A stretch of 64,000 nucleotides of DNA from Lantana camara. Its lineage: Eukaryota; Streptophyta; Magnoliopsida; Lamiales; Verbenaceae. Positions 31,957 to 43,740 of the stretch are shown one piece after another. The position numbers and the translations under genes were made by a program. The notes beneath the pieces are model-generated. The model saw only the letters and a list, made by a program, of their open reading frames with translations, ran no database searches and was not told where the DNA came from. How positions within the stretch are numbered: the stretch's first letter is position 1; the number at the start of each line of letters is the position of its first letter. The stretch covers positions 59,403,001-59,467,000 of the forward strand of contig CM074855.1 in NCBI GenBank assembly GCA_037501455.1. The letters are read 5' to 3'.

Positions 31957-32166
31957 TGTAATAGCCCGAAAACCCGCATGTCGATATTGTCCGCTTTGGT
32001 GGGCTAAACGACACCACCCTCACGGTTTTGTTTCTCCTGGTGGAATTTAAGCCCGAAGGCGCCCACCCAGGAAAAGGCCTCGACAGGGAAGAGGTATCCA
32101 CCCCCTTATAAGGAAGGCTTCGTTCTCCTCTTCTTCCGATGTGGGACAAGCACTTTGAGCTTTACA
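31957..32166 (-). repeat. TRIM L 3' LTR
   Basis: The plus strand runs TGTAATAGCCCG ... GAGCTTTACA. It is a near-copy of 32,236-32,445. Confidence 0.93.
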
Positions 32167-32235
32167 GTCCACCCCCCCATAAGGGCCCAGCGTCCTCGCT
32201 GGCACACCGGACCGGGTGACAGCTCTGATACCATT

Positions 32236-32445
32236 TGTAACAGCGCGAAAACCCGCCTGTCGATATTGTCCGCTTTGGTGGGCTAAGCGACACCACCCTC
32301 ACGGTTTTGTTTCTCCTGGTGGAATTTAAGCCCGAAGGCGCCCACCCAGGAAAAGGCCTCGACAGGGAAGAGGTATCCACCCCCTTATAAGGAAGGCTTC
32401 GTTCTCCTCTTCTTCCGATGTGGGACAAGCACTTTGAGTTTTGCA
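32236..32445 (-). repeat. TRIM L 5' LTR
   Basis: The plus strand runs TGTAACAGCGCG ... GAGTTTTGCA. Next to it on the left is the primer site. Confidence 0.93.
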
Positions 32446-35417
32446 TAACTCCCGTAGTAACCTAAACCGGTCATGAAACCCTAGTTTTGCCCTAATTACG
32501 TGATTTTGAAATTTTAGCGTTTTCCTAAAAAATATTATAACCATAACGATCCTTGAATTATTTTAAAAATTTTGGGACCTTTTCCAAACGATAGTTCAAA
32601 TCCTAGCTCATTTTATAAATTTTTCCTATTTTTCCTAAAGAACTATTTCCGCCATAAAACTAACTTTTAAGCCGTACGGCGTTTGATACCCAATATTATA
32701 CTCAAAATAATCCATAAATTATTTTACGAATCATGAACACTTTCTCGGAAATTAATTCACATCCTAGCTCCATTTTAAGTATTTTCTCATATTTTTCAAA
32801 ATTCTGAACCTTTACTACTTTAACTTGAAACCTTTAAACGTTCAGTGTTTATAATCATCGGAAAGCCCTTTCGATCCTCTTTATTTTACGAATTTTACCA
32901 TTTCAAAATAAAATCTGAATACTTTCCTAGGTTTTCATTATTATTTTCACCCTATTTTTGATTTATTTTATTATGATGTATTTATTAGGTAATATATGTA
33001 TACATAAGCTCCTACATCACATATACACCTAGCATACCACCTAAGTACCCTAATAAATACACTTATCTTACTCACCACCCTTAGTCATACCCTAAACTCT
33101 TAGAAATTGCAAGGTAAGCCCCTAAATCCCAAGTATAAATACCCCTCCAATCTCATTTCCAAGACTACACAAAATCACTCCTTCCCACTCCCTCATTTTC
33201 GGCCATTCCCTCTCTTCCTAGGATAAGGTGTGTTTTTTTTTTATTATTATTTCATACTTTATATTATGTTTTTAATATATTATGAATTATGGTATGCTTA
33301 GATTTAATTAAATTATGCTTTAGGATTTTTATTTTATGAAATATATGCCTAAATTGTTGGTTTTATGTAAAATGAGTTTACATTATGAATTTTATTTAAT
33401 TAAATGCATGAATTAGGATGTAATATAATTTGAGTATGTGCTTGAATATTTATGATTTTATTTGATTAAATTCATGCTTAGAATAATTTATTTAGAATTA
33501 ATTTTATGATTAAAGTTACATAAAGTGTTACATTATAAGTTTAATTATGTGTTATGAACTTAGAACTTATTAAAAATGATTATAAACTATTATGAATACA
33601 TTCATAAGTATAAGAACATGTTCATAATGTTGTTGAATAAAATTACGGTGCACGTGTGATACTAGGTGTGTGTGTGAGTTCAATTTTATGTTATAAAGTG
33701 TTGAATTCATAAAAAATTGAATAGCAAATGTTTTCAATAGTAATTTTGACTTTTTGGTCAACATATATTCAATAAATTTCGAAAATAATATTAAATTAAT
33801 TATAAAATAAGTTTTGGAATTTTGAAAGAAAGATTTTATCCAAATTATTCCGAAAATCGGTAAATTGTAAAATAATTTCAAAACCAACCTACATTGTTGA
33901 ATTAAACCCTAAATCTTATTTCTAATATTCCAACTAGGATCATAATGTAAGTAATAAATATTTAAGTGGTTAAAGAATTCATGAAACCTAATTAATTAAT
34001 TAAATTCCCTTAAACGGTTAAAATTAGCATTTATCGGGAATTCTATAACGTGTTACATGTTACGTGCCATATGTGCTTACTTGATTAGAACAATAATATC
34101 TAATGTGCTACATTATGTACCATATGTGTCTATTTGATTAGAATAATAAGAACTCAGTCCTAAGCCTATAGTAGTTAATACTTTCAGGCGAAATTAGGAC
34201 CGAGCAGTGGATTCTACATGACTATCGGTATAGGTGAGGGTTAAAATGTTTTCAACTGGAATCATGCCTATACTTATGTATCTACATAAAAACTATTTCA
34301 AGCCTACCTATTACTTATAATTTATTATCCTATATACGTAGTATTATATTACCATATCCCTCTTTATGAGGAAAACACTTTTATGTCAGAATCAAGATCT
34401 GACCCGGACACTATATGTAATTCAGTCCGATTATTACTAAGAACTGATTCCCGACTAAGCAAGAAAAATACATTATCATTATTATTATGGGCCCTGACGC
34501 TTAACCGTATCGAGCAATTACCCGGAAGGTATCGGGCCGAGGGTATTGTTGGTGATATGGACTGGCACCAACTCTTGGTAGTGGTTTAGCTGGAGGTTAG
34601 TTACTCCACACCAAGAGATATACAAGGGAGTGATAAGAGCTCCCAATTATTGTTACGTCACAGCGGGGTAGCTCTTTGGGCGTGACACAGGAGCTAATGA
34701 GGTATTATCATTCTTGGTTTTATTGAAGTATCGGTACCGTGTACAGTGCCGTTACTATTTTTACCAAATTATTAAGGAGTTATGGGTGGAGAGGCCTAGC
34801 TTACGGGCATTAATGTTCTTATTACAAACGGTTCATATTTCTACAACTATTCCAAATTCCCGCCTATCCCTGTTTTACACATATCATGGACCGTTTCATA
34901 TTTTCCATATCATTTTGCTATTATTTTAACTCAAGACTTTCATGATCATATAAATATACATACATATACATATACCTATAAACTCTTACACCCCTTCACT
35001 TAGTCACTTTGACTAACCGTTCGCCTACTTCAAAACGCATGATTTCAGGCATCAAGGGATGGCAACTAGAGGTATCTTGAAGCATTACAATAGTAGGTTG
35101 GATCTAATCCTAAGCATACACTGTCTTGAGCTTATTCTCCATAGAAGTAAACTACCTCATACCTTTTCCTTGCATGCCATCCCGTTGTACTCTTTGTGCA
35201 CCACTTTGATCAATAATTATAATACTTGTTCATTATATGTTATCCTCCCCGTTTATTGGCAATGTTTTAAATCCCTTTATCTTCCGCTGCACTATGTCAT
35301 GCACTTCACCCATGTATTATCCTGACCGTTCACTATAGTATTTCTTGAGTGTTGGGTTTAACATGTACTTGGGAAGTATTACGGTGCGGGGGATGTAGTG
35401 CTAGGGGAGGCGCTACA

Positions 35418-37452
35418 ATGTAGGTAGAGTATATGTATGTATACGTAATAAATATATATTGCATGTAAATTGCTAAATGTGCTGATACATTTATATATAT
35501 ATATATATATGCTATTTGTGATCTTTGTAAAGTCACGTGTACTTTTATGTAATAAGTAATATATTATATATATTTTAAGTGTTGATTTATTTGAAATAGT
35601 TTTAGGTAACATGATCTTAATTAATTCGATCTTGCCTACATGAATTTCGTGCTTCATTTTGTGCTTTCTATGGCCTTCTTTTTATTTCGTTTATGACTTA
35701 TATGTTTTGTGAACATGTTATAGTATATGTTAAGTGCCTCATTTTAATTTATGAATTTATCTTGTGAATTCGATACTTCTACGTAAAATAAATAACCAAC
35801 ATTGTACATATGTCCTCTAATGTGCATGCATGAATTAATATACTCTAATTGCTCTATAACGTGCATGTATATTTGAGTTCCTTATTCGTTTGCCTTGCAT
35901 GGATTTCTCTTGCTCCTTTATTGAAGAATATGCATTATGATTTAATATGATTCAATATAATTGAATATGGCATTATATGACCTAGATGGAACATCATTTC
36001 ATTCTTTATGCATCATTTGCATCCATATGCATTTACCGAGCATCTATTAGGTACATTTTGAGTCTAAGGTTGTCGTTTGTTATTTGTTTTGTCCTTAGGT
36101 TCGTTCGGTGGGTGACGAGGAGGTCTCATAGAGGTGTTTGAGTCCGTTTCGTTCGATTTGTTCGACAAGGTGAGGTTTTCTTTCTTTTAGTTAAAATGAC
36201 CTACAACCCTACCTGTATTTTGAGTCCTCATGCGAATTATACGACTTTTGTTAGATAGGTGCATGATACGTATTTTGTGGGATTTTGTCCCATTTGCTAT
36301 GAAATCTTTGAAAACACTTTTATATAGACGTAACCTATTTTACGTTTGTTTGATTTGAAAAGGGTTGGTGTGTGTGTGTACTATTTTGAAACTAGCAAGA
36401 TTACGACTTTGAATTTGAAGTCGGAAAATTCTAAAATTTCGAAATTGATAAAATTATGAATTTTGATCTATGAAATGGGCCGCGGAGGTTTGTGTGAATG
36501 AGCCCCGGGACGGTGTCGGGCCGTCGGGTCAACTCCTAAACATTACCTACATAAGTTGGAAAGGATGTACCGAAACTCACTTGGAGGTTTGGTCGGGGGA
36601 TGGAGTCCGAGGGTTGGAGAAGCATTGAGCACTCCCCTCAACTGTTAGATAGTTAGGGGCCCGCGACGCCTTCCATCGCCGGAGAAATGGTAGGTTTGTG
36701 TGATTTGATTTCTTATGAATATGAACGGAGTAAGTGGGTTTGAAACTCGTTCTCGCCGAGTTGTTATTCTTTTGATTCTGATTATGGTTTGTCAAACGGG
36801 AGTGGACTATAAATTACTAAAATTGGTTGATTTTGGCCTCCGACCTTAAACCTTTTAGGTATATATAAGATCACGGGTTAAAAATGATTCAGAATGTAAA
36901 AACCACGGCCCGGTTCATGAACTCTTCAATTTTGGAATATGCTTTGCTCTTATGTATACGTACGTGTGTGTGTGTGTTAGCCCCCTCACCAGTCGTTAGG
37001 ACTGACCCTCGTTTTTGTTTCTCTTTTTCCCTTTGTTTCTTTGAGTTGCAGGTGTTCTTGGGGAGTTGTGCTAGGCGGCGGTCTTTATGTCGAGTTTTGA
37101 GTTTCGTAGTTAGTTCCATGCCTCGTTTTAGTTTATTTTGTTCCTTCGAATTTATGGAAATTATGTATATGCCAATATGAACCGAATTTGACAAATATTT
37201 ATAAAAAATATTTAAGTTCCAACTTGATTACTTCTATATTTTGACATGTTTGATTATTTGAATCCTGGGGCTTCTGCTTTTATCTTGTTTATTTTTGCGC
37301 ACTCTGATTTAGGGTCTAAACCGTCTAGCATAGGAGAGATTTTGTTTGTCTCCCGTTCACCGTAGGTTGACAAGTGTGCGGAGTTCCTATTTCATTACAC
37401 GTGTTGGGCTATGGTGTTGGGAATGTAGTGCCTTGCGCTCTGGGGTGCTACA
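35418..37452 (+). repeat. Element E, 5' LTR, second part
   Basis: It continues from the K insertion (first 5 bp are the TSD copy) and matches 42,231-43,735 and 47,436-47,642. The hairpin is at 36,990-37,004 (CAGTC, GTTAG, GACTG). It ends GGGTGCTACA at 37,452. A segment at 36,283-36,654 is absent from the 3' LTR. Confidence 0.92.
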
Positions 37453-37460
37453 TCCTAAAG

Positions 37461-37472
37461 TGGTATCAGAGC
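37461..37472 (+). other. Primer binding site, element E
   Basis: TGGTATCAGAGC lies 8 nt after the 5' LTR end. Confidence 0.9.
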
Positions 37473-37646
37473 TCCGGGTTGCAAAATCGGAACTCTAGCA
37501 TCGTATCGGGTCTGTTTAGGTCGTTCGGCTTACGATTATGTGTTTGTTTGCATTTATTTTCATCAATCATGTGAATTAATTAAATTATTGTATTTATGTG
37601 TTAATAGTTCACATGAACATGCACTAAACCCCGCACGTATAGATGT

Positions 37647-39555
37647 TGTAACGCCCTGCATGTTCAAATTATTCAGGTATGCGCCACACGTATGAGTTTG
37701 GGAGTTAGATTTGTTAAGCGTGCTTACTTGAATTATGTGACTTTATATGTATACATCCTTGAGTTCTTAGCCTTGTTTCCTTATAACTTGAATGACTTGT
37801 ACATATTTGTAATTTGGAGGATTTAGATGAATTGATTGGTTTGATCTCTAGCCAACTTGTGTTATATGTTGCCTAAATTACATATGTGAGTTATATGCAT
37901 GTTGTATACTAGTTTTGAGATGTTTAATTGTTGTAGATTGGTGTTGGACTGGCTTGGGAGCCATTTTACGAGTCTTGCCCAATTTTTCACCTGTTTTTTT
38001 CTCCAGCGACTTCCCAAACGGGCATTTGGACTCCCGTTCATTCACCAAACGCCCATGTAGCAACCTACTGCCTCACCCGAGGAGCTTCACACGCCCATTT
38101 CTGCTTTTAGACCATTTTTGACACGCCCGTTTCTCCCTCATACGAACTCCGATTAACCTGATTTTTGAACCCATGGAAACCTATTGAAGTCTAGAATACT
38201 CTCCAATTGGAATCACCTCATTGTCCTTTTTAGTTTGTGAGATATAATCAATTAATTTTGGTGTCGCCACTTTATCGGAAATCTGCACTCCGTCAACTTC
38301 GGACCTACGCCATTTCCTCCTCGCTTTGAACCACGATTCGAGCCATATATCATTTTAAAGGTATGTGTGTCTAATTTCATATCCAAGAAACAGAACCCAA
38401 TTTAATCTTCTAGAAATTAAGATATTTCTATTTTTCCACAGCTTGTACATTTCCAAAAATAGTCAACTTTTGCCAAACTTTGCCAAAACCACTCATATTG
38501 CATTCCTATCACTTCCTTGGCTCCCGTATGTGACTTATATGAATTACATGCTTGATTAATTGATAATTATGCTCTTTTTTTATACTCCTTGGTCTGTACT
38601 TGTTTAAGTTTGATTGTTTGAATCTGTGTTTGGTATAGGAATTGAATTTGTTTGAGTAATTGAGCATATGAACACGATCACACCATTCCATGACATTCTT
38701 ATGCTTCATTGCATATTGAATTAAATTAGGAAATGATACTCCACTTCATAAGCATTCCGTGCGTCTTATGTGGTTCCATATCGACTCATTTCTCACGAGT
38801 ACGCGTTATGCCTTCTCTTGTATAGTTCATCTCCAGGGTGGAGACTTCTGGATCAAATAGGCACCCGGTATAACTCGTATCCTTGTTTCGTCGTCACCCA
38901 GGTGAGGGTGTTTTCGTTCTAGAAAGTAATAAACCCTACAACCTTTATGTGATAAGTTTTGGCCAAAAACCTAAACCATATTTATTGATTTCAAAGTAAA
39001 GTCACCGAGTAAATCTTTATCGAGTAAACCCGTTCTCAAGATTTATGAAAGGAATTATGATATTTATGATCATGACTTGAATGTTTTGGCGAGATTATGC
39101 ACATTGATCATGCACATGTATTGGGCCCCGGGGAAATGTATGAATGGAGATCGGTTCGGCATCGGGCTAACGTATAGCTATGCCATTGCACAAAGTACCC
39201 ATTGAGAATCTCTCACGCGACCATGTAGTGTGGAAGGTGAGTTATTCTTGAGCCGATGGTTAACCCATCGAAGGAGCGGGTAGGAGTCATGAGCCCCCGT
39301 CTCGATATTGTTATTATTAAATGGTTCGGGTCTGCAGGCCCACTAATTAGGGAGGGAGAAGGTTGGAACTTATTTCATGGTTATGTTATTGTTATTATGC
39401 ACCGTGCAGGAAGGCCGGGACACGGATTGCCCCAACGTTCATGTCTCATGTTATGGCTTGCATGTATTATTATGTAATGCATGATCACGTATTCAAAATG
39501 TATTAATCATGTTATTGTACACTGTCGGAGTTTGGTTGGAGATTATGCACGATCA
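37647..39555 (+). repeat. LTR fragment M, nested in E interior
   Basis: It starts TGTAACGCCCTGC in E's gag leader. Its sequence at 38,340-38,600 parallels element B's LTR across the site where B is split. It continues with the conserved LTR blocks (about 38,755-38,920 and 39,115-39,365) up to GGAGATTATGCACGATCAC, then stops. The last several hundred bases, including hairpin and terminal GCTACA, are missing. A cluster of CGGGCATTT / CGCCCAT(G/T)T motifs at 38,015-38,130 occupies the palindrome-cluster position, but most are not palindromic. GATGT at 37,642-37,646 would be its left TSD. Confidence 0.75.
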
Positions 39556-41137
39556 CTTTCTTTCTAAGTTCCTTCTTGGTGCTTCTTTTGTTGCTTTTGT
39601 TGTTTGTTGTTGTTGCTTTCGTTGCTTCTCCTTGTGGAACTCTCTTCTTGAAGAGGGTTGGTGAGTTGAGTGCCCGAGTGTGTTGCGAGTTGTGAGGGTC
39701 GAGGTTGCTTGGTGGACTTTTGAAGGCGCCTTGTTTTTGTTAAGGTACGGGGTTACCTTAAGGCGTGGGATGGTTGTTCGAGTCTTCTGGCTTGTTGGTG
39801 GTTACTTTTAGGAGGTCCTTTTTGGGCTCAATGATATTTTCAGGTATTAGATCGAGGGCTAGCCCGTTAGTATCCTTCGTGGAGCCGTTGGTTATTCCGG
39901 GACGGTACGACAAGCTTAGTGGCTTACCTTTGGGTTAACCGAGGGATTGGGCCAAGCTTAAGGAGACGAAGATCGGAATAAGCCCTTCTTGATGTTTCCT
40001 TGAAAGTCGGGATTTATTACCACCTGATAGGGACATTGAGACGGTTGTGATCTTTATCCTGGAATTGGACCTTTTCTGAAGATTCCCTACCGGATGACTC
40101 TATCGTGGGTGTTGGAGTTCGAGAAGTAGTCGATCAGTTCTTAGAAGGTAGTTTCATCCATTTGAGTACTTCTTCGTGGAGTGTCCTTGCCCTATCTAAA
40201 GAAGAAGACGGGACTTTAAGATGAAAATAAACTACCGTGAGCTACCCGAGTTAACCGTGGGAAGAATACCCTTTTTGCTAGCTTTGAGGAGTGGTGTCTC
40301 CGCACTTCTTCAGAGGTTCGTTGGTGATTCTGAGTGTGCTTTCTGCAAGGGTATTGTCGACTATAAAATCTGGTACAAGTACCGAGAGTTGCCTTAGAGT
40401 TTAAGTCTCTAGTGTTATCGGGATTCAACATGAGATTCATCTTGCTAGAGAAGGCCATCCCATAACATGAACAACAAAGAAGAGGTACGGTTGTGAGTGG
40501 GATGAGGCGGTTGAAATGAGTTGCCTTTGGTACCGGCTTTAGCTTAACCAAGGGTACTCGAGGCTACATCGTATACAATCGAGGCATTAAGGAAGGCTTT
40601 GGTTGTGGGTCCTAGCGAGAGAATGTGGCCTATGCCTCGAGAGTGCAAGATCATGAGAATATTCCACTCTTGGTTCAAGTTTGTTCGAGACTTGAAGAGT
40701 CGATTTGATGTAGTACCACGAGCAAGGATATTGCAAACTTCGTGTAGTAATATTTATCGGGGCCATCGGTTGAAGACCGAGCATCAAGAACTGACAGGAT
40801 TCTCCAACTACTTCTGAATTCTATTTGGAAGTGGGAGCAGATAACTAAGGACTTTGTGTTCGGTTTGCTATTCTAAGGAGATTTTGAGAGACTTCAAGGG
40901 GTGCTCATTTTAAATGAGTTAACCTATGCTCTCTCGGAGCAGTTGTTCGAGAAGGGTTCGTGAGTTTCGCGATTTGGTAGAGAAGGTCCTTGGAGCGAAG
41001 ACTTCTGTCAAGTCTTGTGGCGGGACTAAATCCGAGGAGCCACTTGAAGACCGATCGGATTAGTGTAGAGGAAGCTGGAGTTGATTCGTCCCAGACTCGT
41101 CCAAGACCTCGTTGCGGACCTGAGGACAGGTCCTTTT
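39556..41137 (+). pseudogene. Element E gag-pol remnants, heavily decayed
   Basis: No long frame survives, but short stretches align with D and F in the right order. These are a PPDRDIE-like RT lead-in and KIPYRM (40,020-40,100), a DGTL...NYREL finger (40,204-40,255), an RNase H stretch resembling GYIVYN-GIKEGFGC (40,560-40,640), the pre-integrase KTEHQ and WEQ-MDF region (40,770-40,850), and an LWRD-KSEE-like chromodomain edge (about 41,010-41,090). The whole coding region is compressed to about 1.6 kb with deletions, frameshifts and stops. A TTG-rich run is at 39,586-39,628. Confidence 0.75.
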
Positions 41138-41151
41138 GAAGGAGGGGAGTT
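41138..41151 (+). other. Polypurine tract, element E
   Basis: GAAGGAGGGGAGTT lies directly before the 3' LTR start. Confidence 0.75.
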
Positions 41152-42297
41152 TATAACATCCCGCTCGTCCGGCCGTACAGGTACGAGGTTCGAGAGTGCT
41201 AAGTGCACATTTAAATTAATTTAATTACGCAATTTACGTGTTTATTTTATTCTTTACATGAAATACTTGATTTACATGATTTAATATTTGAATTTTTATT
41301 TGAACCCTATTTGAATTATTTGAACGTTTTTACCTTTTACTTCGTTTTTAATCCGTTTAAATCCGTTTTTATTTCTAATTTTCGTGATTATGTGATATGT
41401 ATGAATTATACGTGTTTTGGATGAGTTTTTATATTCGTTGCATGTTTTTAAGTTCGTCTGATACGGTTTTCGAACCGTTTCAATTTGTTAAGCACTTAAG
41501 GGCCTAATTTGATTTAGCGCACCTTGGGTTTCAAAAGGCGTATCTCGGGATCGGGAATTCGGATTTGAATTCCGGAAATGATGTCGGACTCGTAACGAAA
41601 AATGGAAGCTAGAGAACTTGGCCTCATATTTTTCTAAGCCCGTTTGATACCCTGTATTTTGCCCGGAACGTGTCCCTTGTAACAGATTTTCGACCCTCGC
41701 CCGTTTTGCGCATATTCGACCCGTTTGTTATCCGAATCGACCCCGTTTTTGAACCCATTTTCACCTCTTTTAACCCTTTACCTCCCCTCCCTCTCTCATT
41801 TCGGACCCAGCTCAGGAAAAAGAAGAAAAGAGGAAGAAACGTAGCAGCCAAGGGGAGAAAAGTGGACATTTCTTGCTCGTTCGACCTCCATTTCTCGTCA
41901 AATTCGAAAGGTATGCCCAGAATTCGAACCTACATCTTCTTAATTTTCTTTTAAATCTGATTTTGTTTCATTTTCATCCATGTTTGATCATGTTTTCGGT
42001 GAGTTATGTGAATAGTTAGATTAGATGCATTGTATTGCTTTACTATATATATATATATATACATATATTTGTAGTGCATGAGATTTATGTAGTTTGTGTG
42101 TGCATGTATGTGAACATGGGTGAGTATATATATATATATGTATATTTTGTGCATACATGTATATGATATATCATATTTATAATGTATGATGCATGAGTGT
42201 GTATATATTATATATAGTACATTATGTAGGTAGAGATATGTATGTATACGTAATAAATACATATTGCATGTAAATTGCTAAATGTGCTGATACATTA

Positions 42298-42337
<40 letters not shown>

Positions 42338-43061
42338 ATTTGTGATCTTTGTAAAGTCACGTGTACTTATATGTAATAAGTAAGATATTATATATATTTT
42401 AAGTGTTGATTTATTTGAAATAGTTTTAGGTAATATGATCTTAATTAATTTGATCTTGCCTACATGAATTTCGTGCTTCGTTTTGTGCTTTCTATGGCCT
42501 TCTTTTTATTTCGTTTATGACTTATATGTTTTGTGAACATGTTATAGTATATGTTAAGTGTCTTATTTTAATTTATGAATTTATCTTGTGAATTCGATAC
42601 TTCTACATGAAATAAATGACCAACATTCTACATATGTCCTCTAATGTGCATGCATGAATTAATATACTCCAATTGCTCTATAACGTGTATGTATATTTGA
42701 GTTCCTTATTCCTTTGCCTTGCATGGATTTCTCTTGCTCCTTTAATGAAGTATGTGCATTATGATTTAATATGATTCAATATAATTGAATATGTCATTAC
42801 ATGACCTAGATGGAACATCATTTCATTCTTTATGCATCATTTGCATCCATATGCATTTGTTGAGCGTCTATTAGGTACATTTTGAGTCTAAGGTTGTCGT
42901 TTGTTATTTGTTTTGTCCTTAGGTTCGTTCCGTGGGTGACGAGGAAGTCTCATAGAGGTGTTTGAGTCCGTTTCGTTCGGTTTGTTCGACAAGGTGAGGT
43001 TTTCATTCTTTTAGTTAAAATGACCTACAACCCCACCTGTATTTTGAGCCCGCATGCAAAT

Positions 43062-43100
<39 letters not shown>

Positions 43101-43740
43101 TTAGATAGTTCTATGATACGTATTTTGTGGGATTAGGGGCCCGCGACCCCTCGTATCGCCACAGAAATGGTGGTTTGTGTGATTTGATTTCTTATGAATA
43201 TGAACGGAATAAGTGGATTTGAAACTCGTTCTCGCCGAGTTGTTATGCTTTTGATTCTGATTATGGTTTGTGAAACGGGAGTGGACTACGAATTACTAAA
43301 ATTGGTTGATTTTGGCCTCTGGCCTTAAACCTTTTATTTCTATATAATATCACGGGTTAAAAATGATTCAGAATGCAAAAACCATGCCCCGGCTCATGAA
43401 CTCTTAAATTTTGGAATATGCTTTGCTCTTATGTATACGTACTTGTGCGTGTGTTAGCCCCTCGCCAGTCGTTAGGACTGACCCTCGTTTTTGTTTCTCT
43501 TTTTCCCTTGTTTCTTTGAGTTGCAGGTGTTCATGGGGAGTTGTGCTAGGCGGTGGTCTTTATGTCGAGTCTTGAGTTTCGTAGTTAGTTTCATGCATCG
43601 TTTTAGTTTATTTTGTTCCTTTGAATTTCTGGAAATTATGTATATACCAATATGAACCGAATTTGAGAAATATGTATAAAAAGTATTTAAGTTCCAACTT
43701 GATTACGTGTATATTTTGACAGTTAACGAGCATGTATGTT
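41152..43740 (+). repeat. Element E, 3' LTR, first part
   Basis: It starts TATAACATCCCG (the TG has become TA). It contains CGAAAG|GTATGC (GT at 41,911), an AT microsatellite set and the hairpin 43,466-43,480. It is interrupted at 43,740 by LTR H; ATGTT (43,736-43,740) is the left TSD copy. Confidence 0.92.
42298..42334. repeat. AT microsatellite in E 3' LTR
   Basis: A (AT)n run is longer here than at the matching site in the 5' LTR (35,492-35,510). Another (AT)n run at 43,066-43,099 is absent from the 5' LTR. Confidence 0.85.

Larger units (their letters stand above)
31957..32445 (-). mobile_element. TRIM L (terminal-repeat retrotransposon in miniature), 489 bp
   Basis: Two 210-bp LTRs (32,236-32,445 and 31,957-32,166) flank 69 bp. 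On the minus strand the interior begins, 2 nt after the 5' LTR, with primer site TGGTATCAGAGC (32,233-32,222) and ends with a G-rich tract TTATGGGGGGGTGGAC before the 3' LTR. An exact TSD TAACT is at 31,952-31,956 and 32,446-32,450. It has no coding capacity. The LTRs differ at only a few positions, so it is young relative to its host. Confidence 0.95.
31752..35417 (+). repeat. Solo LTR K (3.67 kb), nested in E 5' LTR
   Basis: It runs from TGTAAGATCCCGG to GAGGCGCTACA with an exact TSD ATGTA at 31,747-31,751 and 35,418-35,422. The uninterrupted target is seen at 42,225-42,240 in E's 3' LTR. It belongs to a separate LTR family but keeps the AAG|GTGTG donor-like site (33,228) and a hairpin 35,000-35,016 (TTAGTC, ACTTT, GACTAA). 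It contains TRIM L. Short ORFs in it do not look coding. Confidence 0.93.

Noticed and set aside
31957..32445. Cassandra-type TRIM with embedded 5S rRNA promoter
   Set aside because: I looked for 5S box A/box C-like sequence in the 210-bp LTRs and did not recognise it, so I call it only a TRIM.
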